From NCBI GenBank assembly GCA_000770645.1, contig JQID01000112.1, forward strand, positions 1 through 49,982: a stretch of 49,982 bases of DNA, given 5' to 3'. Under the pieces are notes generated by a model. The model ran no database searches and had not been told where the DNA came from. It worked only from the letters and a program-made list of their open reading frames with translations. Within the stretch, counting starts at the first letter, position 1, and each line of letters opens with the position of its first letter. Below, in pieces: positions 41,275 through 49,982 of this stretch. The translations under genes were made by a program, and so were the position numbers. This DNA comes from Desulfosporosinus sp. Tol-M (GTDB taxonomy: Bacteria; Bacillota; Desulfitobacteriia; Desulfitobacteriales; Desulfitobacteriaceae).

Positions 41275-43302
41275 TTATGGAGTTTTATCGCGGCCACTCC
41301 CGTATCGTCTTTTTTCCTTTTTTGGAGCACTCTTGCCCTGTGCCCCATTATTCTGTACATCCGTATACGCCGCATCTTTGCTCCGTACGCCTATATTCTG
41401 CGCCTCTTTGCCGACGATACCCCTGCTCTTTATGCCTGATCTTCTCACTCGTCCCTTACTTGGCTTACTTTCCTTTTCTAACGGGTCTGCGCGCACATAT
41501 TTTCTCGGTCGAATAAGACATTTAGGCCCATACCCAATTAGATCCTCACGATGAGCTAAACGTAAGGCTTCTTCCACTAACTCATGATTTCCAGGACTCC
41601 GGTACTGAATTAACGCCCTCTGCATAGTCTTCTCACGTATGCTGCGTGGAATATAGACCGGCTTCATGGTCCGGGGGTCTAAACCGGTGTAATACATACA
41701 GGTCGAGAGTGTTCCCGGCGTTGGGATAAAATCCTGGACTTGTTTTGGATTAACACCCATGTCTCGAACATATTCCGCCAACTCAACGGCTTCTTTCATA
41801 GTACTGCCAGGGTGAGAAGACATCAAATAGGGGACGAGATATTGTTCTTTCCCCAGTTCTTCATTGGCCGCACGGAACTGCCGCACAAATTTTTCGTACA
41901 CGGCTTTCCCGGGTTTGCCCATGAGACGCAGAACTTTCTCACTGACATGTTCCGGAGCGACTTTCAATTGGCCGCTGACATGGTGCTCACAGAGCTCACG
42001 TATAAAACCAGACTTGCGGTCCGCTAATACGGTATCATAACGGATACCGGAACGAACGAACACCTTCTTTACCTTCGGCAAACTACGCAAACGGCGTAAA
42101 AGATCCAGGTATTCCTCAAGATCATTTTCAAGTTGATCACACGGCTTAGGAAAAAGACATTGTTTATGTGAACAAGCTCCCCTAGTTAATTGCTCCTTGC
42201 ACGCCGGTCGACGAAAATTGGCTGTGGGACCCCCTACATCGTGAATATATCCTTTGAAACGATCATTCCCAGTCATCTTCTTAGCTTCCCGAATAATCGA
42301 TTCGGCACTTCGGCTTTGCACAATTCGCCCCTGATGAAATGTTAATGCACAAAATGAGCATGCTCCATAACATCCTCTGACGCTGGTAAGGCTAAATTCC
42401 ACTTCTTCAATAGCAGGGACTCCTCCTTGGGCTTCATAAAACGGATGATACGTTCCCACGAAAGGCAGGGCATAAACTGTATCCATTTCCGCGTGTGTTA
42501 AAGGAAGAGCAGGCCGGTTTTGCAACACACCTTTGCGCCCGTGTGCTTGATACATGGCCCTGCCATGAATAGCGTCCTGCTGCTGATATTGCACCCAAAA
42601 AGCCTGCGCATATTTTCCCTTATCTGAAACAACGTCCTCATAGCTTGGCAGAATAAGCGTATCTTGCGGCACACTTTCCCCAGTCAAAGGCACCATAGTC
42701 CCCCTGACATCTGTGATCTGCTCTATCGCTTCCCCGTTATTCAGACGTTCGGCGACCTCAACAATCGCCTTTTCTCCCATCCCAAAGACAAGTAAGTCTG
42801 CTTGACTATCGAGTAGAATGGAGCGCCTAACGTCATTACTCCAGTAATCATAATGGGCAAAACGCCTCAAGGAAGCCTCAATTCCCCCGATAATTACAGG
42901 AACACCCGGCAGCGCTTCCCGTACGCGGTTTGAATAAACTATTGTTGTTCGGTCAGGACGAAGCCCTGGCTTTCCTCCAGGAGAATAGGCGTCCTTATGC
43001 CGCTTCTTTTTGGTCGCCGTATAGTGATTAACCATGGAATCGAGATTCCCTCCGGATATCAAACACGCCAGACGAGGTTTCCCCATGACTCGAAAAGCCC
43101 GGAGATCCTTCCAAACGGGCTGAGCCAAAATCCCCACCCGGAAACCATGTTTTTCCAGGACACGAGCAATAATGGCTATGCCAAAGCTCGGATGATCTAC
43201 ATAGGCGTCGCCGGTAATTAGGAGAAAATCCAGTTCATCCCATCCTCGCGCCTCCATATCCGTTCGATTTATGGGCATATATTTCGCGAACGCAGATTCC
43301 AA
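41275..43302 (-). CDS. ygiQ: YgiQ family radical SAM protein
   Basis: About 675 residues from TTG at 43302, chosen for AAAGGTGAG just upstream; ATG at 43278 (MPINRTDMEARGW) has no ribosome binding site. The N-terminal YgiQ domain (DELDFLLITGDAYVDHPSFGIAIIARVLEKHG) precedes the radical SAM core with CYGACSFCAL; a cysteine-rich insert (CKEQLTRGACSHKQC) follows. The function is unknown despite wide conservation (UPF0313). The C-terminal ~60 residues are basic, low-complexity and poorly conserved. Confidence 0.92.
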   Translation of the reverse strand: MESAFAKYMPINRTDMEARGWDELDFLLITGDAYVDHPSFGIAIIARVLEKHGFRVGILAQPVWKDLRAFRVMGKPRLACLISGGNLDSMVNHYTATKKKRHKDAYSPGGKPGLRPDRTTIVYSNRVREALPGVPVIIGGIEASLRRFAHYDYWSNDVRRSILLDSQADLLVFGMGEKAIVEVAERLNNGEAIEQITDVRGTMVPLTGESVPQDTLILPSYEDVVSDKGKYAQAFWVQYQQQDAIHGRAMYQAHGRKGVLQNRPALPLTHAEMDTVYALPFVGTYHPFYEAQGGVPAIEEVEFSLTSVRGCYGACSFCALTFHQGRIVQSRSAESIIREAKKMTGNDRFKGYIHDVGGPTANFRRPACKEQLTRGACSHKQCLFPKPCDQLENDLEEYLDLLRRLRSLPKVKKVFVRSGIRYDTVLADRKSGFIRELCEHHVSGQLKVAPEHVSEKVLRLMGKPGKAVYEKFVRQFRAANEELGKEQYLVPYLMSSHPGSTMKEAVELAEYVRDMGVNPKQVQDFIPTPGTLSTCMYYTGLDPRTMKPVYIPRSIREKTMQRALIQYRSPGNHELVEEALRLAHREDLIGYGPKCLIRPRKYVRADPLEKESKPSKGRVRRSGIKSRGIVGKEAQNIGVRSKDAAYTDVQNNGAQGKSAPKKEKRRYGSGRDKTP

Positions 43303-43422
43303 TATTCTCACCTTTCTGTTTAAACACAACGCGAATCTTATCCGCCGGCTAACCGCCACTAAGAGTCCTCTTCTATAAGTGAGGGATAAGTGGGGATAAG
43401 CGAAAAGAGGGGCAACCCCTCT

Positions 43423-43914
43423 TTATCGATAGTTGATAAATTGTAGTTCGATACCGAAGTCTTCCTTCCGAAGTAAGGTAATAACCGCTTGAAGGTCATC
43501 TTTGTTTTTACCGGTCACCCGAATCTCATCGCCTTGTATGGAACTAACTACTTTTATTTTACTGTCTTTAAGGACCTTGATCATCAACTTTGACTTTTCT
43601 TGGGTAATCCCCTGCAGCAGTTTAATTTCCTGCTTAACTGTGTCCCCTGCCGCCTTTTGTGCCTTTCCGTACTCCAAAGCTCTCAAGGAAACCCCGCGCT
43701 TAACCAGTTTACCTTCCAGAATGTCGACAACGTTACTCAATTTGAAGTCGTCATCGGAGATTAGAACTATCTTATCTGCCTCAAGCTTAATGGATGATTT
43801 GCTGTTCTTAAAATCGAACCGATTGGCGACTTCTTTCTGAGCCTGCTGAACGGCATTATTTACTTCCGGCATATCAACCTTGGAAACAATATCAAATGAA
43901 CTATCTTTAGCCAA
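43423..43914 (-). CDS. yajQ: YajQ family nucleotide-binding protein
   Basis: 163 residues. MAKDSSFDIVSKVDMPEVNN, RFDFKNSKSSIKL and the C-terminal GKNKDDLQAVITLLRKEDFGIELQFINYR define the family. Members in Xanthomonas and Pseudomonas bind cyclic di-GMP; other work reports tRNA/GTP binding, so the role in Firmicutes is open. It follows rodZ by 24 bases. Confidence 0.95.
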   Translation of the reverse strand: MAKDSSFDIVSKVDMPEVNNAVQQAQKEVANRFDFKNSKSSIKLEADKIVLISDDDFKLSNVVDILEGKLVKRGVSLRALEYGKAQKAAGDTVKQEIKLLQGITQEKSKLMIKVLKDSKIKVVSSIQGDEIRVTGKNKDDLQAVITLLRKEDFGIELQFINYR

Positions 43915-43938
43915 AATAAACGCTCCTTTATATAAAAC

Positions 43939-44697
43939 TTATTGCGTCTTTATAGTATCATGAGTTAGAACAATATTATTAACAACTTTACCCCCGTCCT
44001 GAAAACTTGATAGTATCTGGCCGTTTAATGTTACCGAAAGGCCTGCTGCGTTTCCTATTCGAACAAATTCGATTTTGTTTGTACCTTTGAGTTCTTTAGT
44101 TGCACCGGCACGGAACAGTTCCTGAAAAGGAAGCTGCTCGTCTATTCTGATCTCCATCCAACAATCTTGGGTGAAAACCAACTGTGCGGTTAAGCCATCC
44201 AATGTCGGGTCTGCAACGTTTTCTGGTTCTGGGGCAGCAACTGCCGGGACACTTGGTGATGGCGTATTCTCCTCAGTTTGCGGTGCACTTGGCAAAGCTG
44301 GCGGAGCGTACGGATCTACGGGATTGTTCCCAGACTTGCTTAAAGCAAAAGCGATTACCAACACAATAATCAAAACCGCCATACTCCCCAGGAATGCCGG
44401 CTTGACCCAAAGAGGACGAACCTTTACCAGTGTATTAGGTGATTCAAAAACAGGGACAGGCTCAGGCGTCGCTGAAGAGTTATAGAGTGCGATAATTTCA
44501 TCCGGATTTAAGCCCAATTGTTTTGCATAGGTTCGTAAATACCCCCTGGCATAAGTTGTTCCGGGGAGTATTTCATATTTTTCCTCTTCAAGGGCCTGAA
44601 TATAACGCACACGGATCTTAGTTATTTCCTCAGTATCCGTAAAACTCCATTGTTTTTCTTCTCTAGCGGCCTGGAGTATTTTTCCTTCTCCTGCCAT
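43939..44697 (-). CDS. rodZ: RodZ-like membrane HTH protein
   Basis: 252 residues. A cytoplasmic HTH_25 domain (ILQAAREEKQWSFTDTEEITKIRVRYIQALEEEKYEILPG), one TM helix (about 105-128: FLGSMAVLIIVLVIAFALS), a Pro/Ser/Ala-rich linker and an external DUF4115 domain (FTQDCWMEIRIDEQLPFQELF). RodZ links the MreB cytoskeleton to the cell-wall machinery. The gene order near ftsK is typical of clostridia. Confidence 0.88.
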   Translation of the reverse strand: MAGEGKILQAAREEKQWSFTDTEEITKIRVRYIQALEEEKYEILPGTTYARGYLRTYAKQLGLNPDEIIALYNSSATPEPVPVFESPNTLVKVRPLWVKPAFLGSMAVLIIVLVIAFALSKSGNNPVDPYAPPALPSAPQTEENTPSPSVPAVAAPEPENVADPTLDGLTAQLVFTQDCWMEIRIDEQLPFQELFRAGATKELKGTNKIEFVRIGNAAGLSVTLNGQILSSFQDGGKVVNNIVLTHDTIKTQ

Positions 44698-44721
44698 TGA
44701 TAAGACCCCCTTTTCTCACCA

Positions 44722-45774
44722 TCAGCTCAAACCAAATACCCTGAAACTCATGGAATCAAGATAGCCTCCCAACTCCCTTAATGCCTTCTCCGGTTCCAGA
44801 TAATTCAAATAAAACGCATAATCTGAACTTGGTTCATTTGAATAGGCATATAGTTTGTCATAATACTCGACAAGTAATCGCTCGGTAAAGAAGTCCAAAC
44901 AGCCTGTTTCCAACAAGGTACGTAATTCTCGAACTTTCACATGGCCCAACGTTCTAATCAGTCTCTCCAACGCAACCCCGATCTCATGAAGTGCATTGGG
45001 CACTGAGGTATACTCCGTTAACAAGCGTTGGATGCGATTTTCCAAAGAATCATATTGGAGGACTTGTTTTCCCTCTTGCATAGCTGTATTTAAATTAATG
45101 GGTAGGGTTACTCTACCAATTCTTTTACTCTCACATTCTAAAATAATATACGAAAATTTGCTTAACGCTATAAGTTCCTCATATAATAATCCTTCGAATT
45201 TTTTTTGGGACGGGGGATTTCCCAGTCCAATTTCGCCAAAGACGGACCCGCGATTATTGGCGAGTTTCTCAAGGTCAATCGCAGGATATCCTTCTCTCCG
45301 CAGCTTTCCCAAAAGTTCGGTTTTTCCCACTCCTGTATTTCCACAAAGTACCACAACCTGAAAGGGAAGTTTAGTTTGAAAATACTCAAGTACTTGCTTG
45401 CGATATGCTTTATACCCCCCCAGCAAACGGTATACTGGGATGCCCATTAAGTCAACAACCGTCGCCAGCGACTTACTTCGCGTTCCGCCTCGCCAACAGA
45501 AAAGTACAAGAGGCCCACTTTTCGATAGCTTCTCCAGCTTTTTGACTAATTGCGGAAGTTTTGGGCTAATTATCCTTAAGCCCAGTTCACGGGCCAAACC
45601 AGGTGTAGTTTGTGTATATGTTGTGCCAATTTGAGCACGTTCCAGGTTATCAAACAAAGGAAGATTGACCGCACCCGGAAGTGTTGCTTCGGCAAATTCC
45701 CCCTCTGAGCGCACATCGACAAGAATCGGGTGATCCAGGGTCTTCAGGTCTTGAACATTAATCTCCTTTATCAT
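44722..45774 (-). CDS. mnmH: tRNA 2-selenouridine synthase
   Basis: 350 residues: an N-terminal rhodanese domain with active Cys93 in LFCWRGGTRSKS and a C-terminal P-loop domain with GNTGVGKT (145-152). MnmH (SelU) replaces sulfur with selenium in 2-thiouridine at the tRNA wobble position, using selenophosphate, so the host probably has selD. It lies between ftsK and rodZ, 24 bases before rodZ. Confidence 0.93.
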   Translation of the reverse strand: MIKEINVQDLKTLDHPILVDVRSEGEFAEATLPGAVNLPLFDNLERAQIGTTYTQTTPGLARELGLRIISPKLPQLVKKLEKLSKSGPLVLFCWRGGTRSKSLATVVDLMGIPVYRLLGGYKAYRKQVLEYFQTKLPFQVVVLCGNTGVGKTELLGKLRREGYPAIDLEKLANNRGSVFGEIGLGNPPSQKKFEGLLYEELIALSKFSYIILECESKRIGRVTLPINLNTAMQEGKQVLQYDSLENRIQRLLTEYTSVPNALHEIGVALERLIRTLGHVKVRELRTLLETGCLDFFTERLLVEYYDKLYAYSNEPSSDYAFYLNYLEPEKALRELGGYLDSMSFRVFGLS

Positions 45775-45843
45775 GCTAAATTCCTTCCAAATTTGACAAC
45801 ATTCTGCCTATCTAATCATAAATGCTAACGCCGTATAATGCAA

Positions 45844-48204
45844 CTAGTGTGCAAGTTCATCTCTCCATTGGCCAAACTTCAACTCGAACTGTCCTCTTGT
45901 CATGAGAACCTCCCGCGGTTTTGAGCCTTCATATCCCCCGACAACCCCTTTCTCCTCGAGAAAGTCCATTAAGCGAGCCGCCCGCGTATACCCAATACGT
46001 AAACGGCGCTGTAAAAGAGAGACCGAAGCGGTTCCGCCTTCTATAAAAAGCTGCGCCGCCTGATAAAAGAGTTCATCTTCCGGATCTTCTGTTTTAGCAT
46101 TCCCTATATCCATGTTAGGGATTTCCTGATACTCAGGTTTAGCCTGATTTTGTAAAAATGTAACAACATTTTCCACTTCTTTATCGCCCAAATAACATCC
46201 CTGTACGCGCAGCGGCTTACTCGCGCCCATGGGATAATAGAGCATATCTCCACGACCTAATAGTTTTTCTGCGCCGTTCATATCCAGAATGGTCCTTGAA
46301 TCCGTTTGAGACGAAACCCCAAAGGCAATTCGGGAAGGTATGTTTGCTTTAATTATCCCTGTGATCACGTCAACTGAAGGGCGCTGCGTCGCAATAATCA
46401 GATGAATCCCTGCAGCACGAGCCATTTGAGCCAAGCGGCATATCGCATCCTCGACATCACCGGGTGCAACCATCATTAAATCAGCTAACTCATCAATGAT
46501 CACCACTACATATGGTAACGGGGGATGCTCCTCCTTCTTATCCTGAGAACGCAGGAAGTTGTAACGGACGATGTCTCTAACTGCGGCAGCTGCAAACAGT
46601 TCATAACGAGTCTCCATTTCAGTCACGATCCACTTTAATGCCCCGGCTGCTTTCCTGGGATCCGTCACAACAGGTGCTATCAGATGAGGAATCCCGTTAT
46701 AGTTAGCCAATTCAACCCTTTTAGGATCAACCAATAAAAACTTTACTTCATCCGGGCGAGCCTTAAATAGGATACTGTGAATTAGAGTATTAATACACAC
46801 AGATTTTCCGGAGCCTGTAGCCCCCGCAATCAAAAGATGGGGCATTCTCGTTAAATCTACAATTACTGGCGTCCCCGTAATATCTTTACCTAAACACAAC
46901 GCCAACTTACTCGTAGCACCTAGATATTCCGGTGTTTCCAGGACTTCTCGAAAATGAACCATAGCTATTTCTATATTAGGCACCTCAATACCTACGACTG
47001 ATTTCCCGGGAATGGGTGCTTCAATACGTACATCAGCAGATGCTAAGCTTAGCGCAATATCATCGGCCAGATTTGTTATTCTACTAACTTTTATACCCGG
47101 AGCAGGTTGTGCTTCATACCGTGTAATGGTAGGTCCTTGCGTAACCTGGGTCACTTTTATCTTCACACCGAAGCTCCCCAGCGTTTCTTCCAGGATTTTC
47201 ACATTATCGGCTAAGTCCTTATTAAGTCTGGGATTTTTAACTTTTAAAGCTTTATCTAATAACGTGGCCTGAGGAAGCTGAAAATTCCCATCTTCACGTG
47301 TCTGGCGAGAAATAGGTGTACTAGTCACCTTCCCGGGTGGAATAATCGTATCGTGCACTCCTCTGTGCATTTTTTCAAACCCTAACTGTCCCTTCGGTAC
47401 GTTAGGATCGATAGGAAGATCATCTTGGTCTTCAAGAGTTTTGATGACAAGTGGTCGATCGACAACATCAGGGTCCAGAGCAAGTGTTAGTTGCTTTGGC
47501 GGAGTCCCTTTTTTCTTTGGCGTTTTATCCTCTGCTTCCAGATTAACCTGCGAAACAGAATCCTTGTCTCCGGAATTCTCGCCTCCAGAATTCTTCACCA
47601 CGTTAATAAAATCGTGCATTTGGTGTTTCATCCATAGCCCTAATTCTTTTCCCACTTGATTAACTTCCTGTACTCCGCGGATCAAAGAGCGGTTTGTGAT
47701 CAGTAGAGCCCCCATAAAAGCACCCATAATTAAAACGACGTAACCCCCGGGTATACCGATCGATGTAATTAACAGGGCCGTAACCCCGGCGCCGACAATC
47801 CCGCCACCGTGTCCACGCTTCCCTTCATTAATAAGATCAGTCCTGGAAAATGCCTCTATGCCCTGTAACTGCAGGTGAAGGAGCCCAAGAAAAACAAGCC
47901 ATAGAAGGATTGCCCCTACGACTTTGGCTCCCAAACGGGGAATACGCTGGTTCATATAAGCAAGACCCCAGGCTCCCACCATTATGGGAATCCAGACCCG
48001 TCCGCCCCCAGCCAGAACTTTTAGAAGCTGTTCAATTTCTCTACCGACCACGCCGCTCCTTTCGGAGAATAGCGCGACAAGTCCTAAGCAAGCCATTCCA
48101 ACCACAAAAACTCCAATGACTTCATTGCGTATTGTCTCTTTTAAGGTGCTTGCTCTCGTGTTCACCAGCGTATTCTTATTGCGGCGTTTTTTTGTGATCG
48201 CCAC
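45844..48204 (-). CDS. ftsK: FtsK/SpoIIIE DNA translocase
   Basis: 786 residues from GTG at 48204, with GGAGG six bases upstream; a TTG at 48219 overlaps that site. Four TM helices fill the first ~180 residues, then a charged linker. The motor has Walker A GATGSGKS and Walker B VVIIDELADLMM, and the C-terminal gamma winged helix (ASVSLLQRRLRIGYTRAARLMDFLEEKGVVG) reads polarity sequences. It moves DNA through the septum at division or sporulation. Length and tepA nearby fit SpoIIIE of Bacillus. Confidence 0.95.
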   Translation of the reverse strand: MAITKKRRNKNTLVNTRASTLKETIRNEVIGVFVVGMACLGLVALFSERSGVVGREIEQLLKVLAGGGRVWIPIMVGAWGLAYMNQRIPRLGAKVVGAILLWLVFLGLLHLQLQGIEAFSRTDLINEGKRGHGGGIVGAGVTALLITSIGIPGGYVVLIMGAFMGALLITNRSLIRGVQEVNQVGKELGLWMKHQMHDFINVVKNSGGENSGDKDSVSQVNLEAEDKTPKKKGTPPKQLTLALDPDVVDRPLVIKTLEDQDDLPIDPNVPKGQLGFEKMHRGVHDTIIPPGKVTSTPISRQTREDGNFQLPQATLLDKALKVKNPRLNKDLADNVKILEETLGSFGVKIKVTQVTQGPTITRYEAQPAPGIKVSRITNLADDIALSLASADVRIEAPIPGKSVVGIEVPNIEIAMVHFREVLETPEYLGATSKLALCLGKDITGTPVIVDLTRMPHLLIAGATGSGKSVCINTLIHSILFKARPDEVKFLLVDPKRVELANYNGIPHLIAPVVTDPRKAAGALKWIVTEMETRYELFAAAAVRDIVRYNFLRSQDKKEEHPPLPYVVVIIDELADLMMVAPGDVEDAICRLAQMARAAGIHLIIATQRPSVDVITGIIKANIPSRIAFGVSSQTDSRTILDMNGAEKLLGRGDMLYYPMGASKPLRVQGCYLGDKEVENVVTFLQNQAKPEYQEIPNMDIGNAKTEDPEDELFYQAAQLFIEGGTASVSLLQRRLRIGYTRAARLMDFLEEKGVVGGYEGSKPREVLMTRGQFELKFGQWRDELAH

Positions 48205-48258
48205 AGTACAATCCTCCAAACTTGTTTATTTGTTACACTCACACTGTATGAATTCCAC

Positions 48259-48283
48259 AAAGGAAAACGTTTTCCTTTTTTTT
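48259..48283 (+). terminator. Palindrome with T-run upstream of ftsK
   Basis: AAAGGAAAAC directly followed by GTTTTCCTTT, then TTTTT on the plus strand: a terminator shape, but no plus-strand gene precedes it. It may block antisense transcription leaving the ftsK promoter region, or be an operator. The rest of 48284-48484 has no supported gene. Confidence 0.5.
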
Positions 48284-48484
48284 CATGATATATACTTAAC
48301 TAGGGCCAGTCCATAGTAAACATTCGAAACCCTTTCACATACTTGTGTATTATGCGGTCAAAAACTCGGGTCATGCAAAATTTGTCGCAAAACCATTATT
48401 ATTGGAATCGAAAGGGATTGAAGGATAAGTATAGAAGGCTACTTCATTACTACATTTTTTAAGAGAGGAGGTTTTATCTGGGAA

Positions 48485-48790
48485 TTGACAAGTGATATTC
48501 CATGTACCCAAGGTAATAATCAAATGGACAATGATAGATTTTTCATAATAGCAAGAAATATAACCGTATTTATAGTAATAGGTCTAGTCATAGCAGGCGT
48601 AATATTGAATAGTTCAATACTACGAACAATGTCTATTTCCGCATTAGGATTAGCACAAGTCTTTGGGTCTCGCGTGGACTCAGAGGAAATTAGTAAACTA
48701 AATAGAAAAATAGGTCCTTGGCTAGGTGGGCTATTAAGTGTACTTGGAATATGTTATATAATATTTCAAATAAGTAGAGGGCATCAGTGA
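48485..48790 (+). CDS. Small two-TM membrane protein, stop codon supplied by repeat R1
   Basis: 101 residues if started at TTG 48485 (GAGGAGG 13 bases upstream), or 88 from ATG 48524; neither start is clear-cut. Two helices (about FIVIGLVIAGVILNSS and WLGGLLSVLGICYIIFQI) flank a loop with SRVDSEEISKLNRKIGPW. I do not recognise the family. The frame ends HQ-TGA, where TGA belongs to the first bases (GTGAAC) of R1 copy 4, so the C-terminus may have been altered by its insertion. Confidence 0.55.
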   Translation: MTSDIPCTQGNNQMDNDRFFIIARNITVFIVIGLVIAGVILNSSILRTMSISALGLAQVFGSRVDSEEISKLNRKIGPWLGGLLSVLGICYIIFQISRGHQ

Positions 48791-48890
48791 ACTCGCTTAC
48801 GCTAAAGCTGAACATCGAGGCTTCAGATGGGGACTCTACCCCACCTGAAGTTACGAAGAACCCACCCACTTATAGAAGTGGGGGTCTTGA
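48787..48890 (+). repeat. Structured repeat R1, copy 4
   Basis: Almost the same as copy 1 (opposite strand, 35 kb away), including the GTTACGAAGAACC spacer and the CCCACTT-ATAG-AAGTGGGGGTCTTGAAA end. It starts at the stop codon of the small membrane gene. Confidence 0.85.
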
Positions 48891-49099
48891 AACTTAATAA
48901 ACTATAAATGATAAACTAAATTTAGGAAACCTCCAAAGTGCTGGTATTATCGGGTTTGTTGCTATTTCTACTATACCATTTTTGGCGGTTTTCTTGTTGT
49001 TTAAAGCCTCATTTTCTGTGATTTACTGTGGTTTTATTCCCTAAAAAGACACCCATGCCGCCCGGCGGCACCATCAAAGGATGAAAATAGATTGTATTT
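48891..49099 (+). other. Gap between R1 copy 4 and tepA
   Basis: An open stretch with no proper start encodes NLQSAGIIGFVAISTIPFLA then VFLLFKASFSVIYCGF (48927-49044), a TM-like fragment that may be left over from a disrupted membrane gene. GCCGCC/GGCGGC near 49053 is a small hairpin. Nothing else is supported. Confidence 0.3.
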
Positions 49100-49801
49100 T
49101 CAGGATAGAGGCTGGGAAAGTTGAGTTATTAAGTTGTTGAGTTCTTTAAATGCTTCCTTCACTCCTCCTACAGCCTGAATTAATCCAGAATCAACGGCTT
49201 CTTGTCCTATTAGAATTGTTCCAATATCTTGGGCTAATTCGCCAGTGTTGAACATAAAATGTTCTAATTTTTCTTTGCTTATTTGCGAATGTGAATAAAT
49301 AAATTGATCAATCCGTTGTTGCATTTTTTGCAAATAATCAAACTGCTGATGCCCGTTAATTACTAAACCAGTATACCGAATCGGGTGAATAGTCATTGTT
49401 CCGGTTGGCGCTATAAAGCTTTTTGTACAACTGACTGCAATAGGGATTCCAATACTGTGACCGCCACCAAGAACTAGTGAAACAGAAGGTTTATTTAAAC
49501 TACAGAGCATTTCAGCAATCGCCAATCCTGCCTCGACATCGCCACCTGCCGTATTCAAAATGACAAATATCCCTTCAACCTTAGGATTTTGCTCAACCGC
49601 CAACAACTGGGGGATAACATGCTCATATTTAGTAGTCTTGGATTGGGCAGGCAGAATTAGATGGCCTTCGATTTGTCCAATGATAGTCAAACAAAAAATC
49701 CTTTCATCCACACCAGGCATTTTAATTTGTCCTATGTCTTTTAGATTAGATAAAGAACCATTATTATTTTCCTCAGGGGAAGTCGTTTCATCAGAACGCA
49801 C
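49100..49801 (-). CDS. tepA: ClpP-class protease TepA/YmfB
   Basis: 233 residues with the ClpP fold: [23 protein letters not shown], catalytic Ser116 in [12 protein letters not shown] and His139 in [12 protein letters not shown]. The acidic N-terminus is variable. In Bacillus the homologue lies beside spoIIIE and was linked to protein export and spore function; later views call it a germination-time SASP-type or general ClpP-like peptidase, so the role is uncertain. It lies 0.9 kb upstream of ftsK on the same strand. Confidence 0.88.
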   Translation of the reverse strand: MRSDETTSPEENNNGSLSNLKDIGQIKMPGVDERIFCLTIIGQIEGHLILPAQSKTTKYEHVIPQLLAVEQNPKVEGIFVILNTAGGDVEAGLAIAEMLCSLNKPSVSLVLGGGHSIGIPIAVSCTKSFIAPTGTMTIHPIRYTGLVINGHQQFDYLQKMQQRIDQFIYSHSQISKEKLEHFMFNTGELAQDIGTILIGQEAVDSGLIQAVGGVKEAFKELNNLITQLSQPLS

Positions 49802-49982
49802 CGGCTAAACCTCCTTTATAATAAGCCAAGAACCCCAATCCGTTAACCTTTTCCTCAAAAGGTCAACTCTGAATTTGAATATATGAGAGGTTCTCTTTTA
49901 ATATGGATGTTTAGCACAGAAAACATACGAACAATGATCACAACGGCTATAATTAAACACAGTCACAGTATCCCTAACACAA

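Noticed and set aside
48374..48463. Small plus-strand frame starting MQNLSQNHYYW
   Set aside because: No clear ribosome binding site, 29 codons, no recognisable family.

Overview
The window reads as a chromosomal segment of an anaerobic, endospore-forming Firmicute, most like the Desulfosporosinus/Desulfitobacterium (Peptococcaceae) group. This is inferred from gene content and order, not from a database search. Spore genes are present (gpr, a SASP-like mini-gene, ylbJ, a CotF-type coat pair, an FtsK/SpoIIIE translocase). Fatty-acid synthesis has the Gram-positive FapR/FabK layout. Heme is made by the siroheme-dependent Ahb route known from sulfate reducers and relatives. No rRNA, tRNA or CRISPR array was recognised.

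Layout. 1-2650 is a loose accessory edge: a 5'-cut membrane protein, an attC-like hairpin, a small membrane protein, a possible SUKH-type protein, a decayed ECF sigma gene and a VanW-family gene. 2650-2911 is a hairpin-rich gap with two AAGGAT-presenting stem-loops. 2912-15700 is a long minus-strand operon: (fapR)-plsX-fabH-fabK-fabD-fabG-acpP-fabK2-fabF-rnc-smc. It starts at a perfect sigma-A-type promoter with a FapR-box-like site, but fapR itself carries an in-frame TAA. 15772-18367 holds rpmF, ylbJ, a coiled-coil protein and rsmD. 18658-20176 has gpr, a cluster of dispersed repeats and a 42-codon SASP-like gene. 20387-30680 is mixed: Uma2 nuclease, LexA-controlled Y-family polymerase, a three-TM/winged-helix protein, MFS exporter, a prenyl synthase facing a YtpB-type sesquarterpene synthase, spore coat genes, panE, tatA and a ClpP-fold protease. 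30912-41021 is a minus-strand heme operon sirC-hemA-hemC-cobA/hemD-ahbC-hemB-ahbD-ahbAB-hemL, which covers most of the route from glutamyl-tRNA to heme. 41275-49801 (minus) has ygiQ, yajQ, rodZ, mnmH, ftsK and tepA, with a small plus-strand membrane protein in between.

Striking non-coding content: (a) four copies of a ~105 bp repeat with three hairpins whose stems show compensatory base changes; (b) two copies of a MITE-like element, one inside the heme operon; (c) a degenerate CGAG-rich repeat field filling the leader of the fatty-acid operon. Repeat family (a) also sits inside the fatty-acid operon between plsX and fabH. The best candidates for new biology are the structured repeats, the nonsense-interrupted fapR under an apparently intact operator, and the possible CsrA-binding RNA downstream of vanW.
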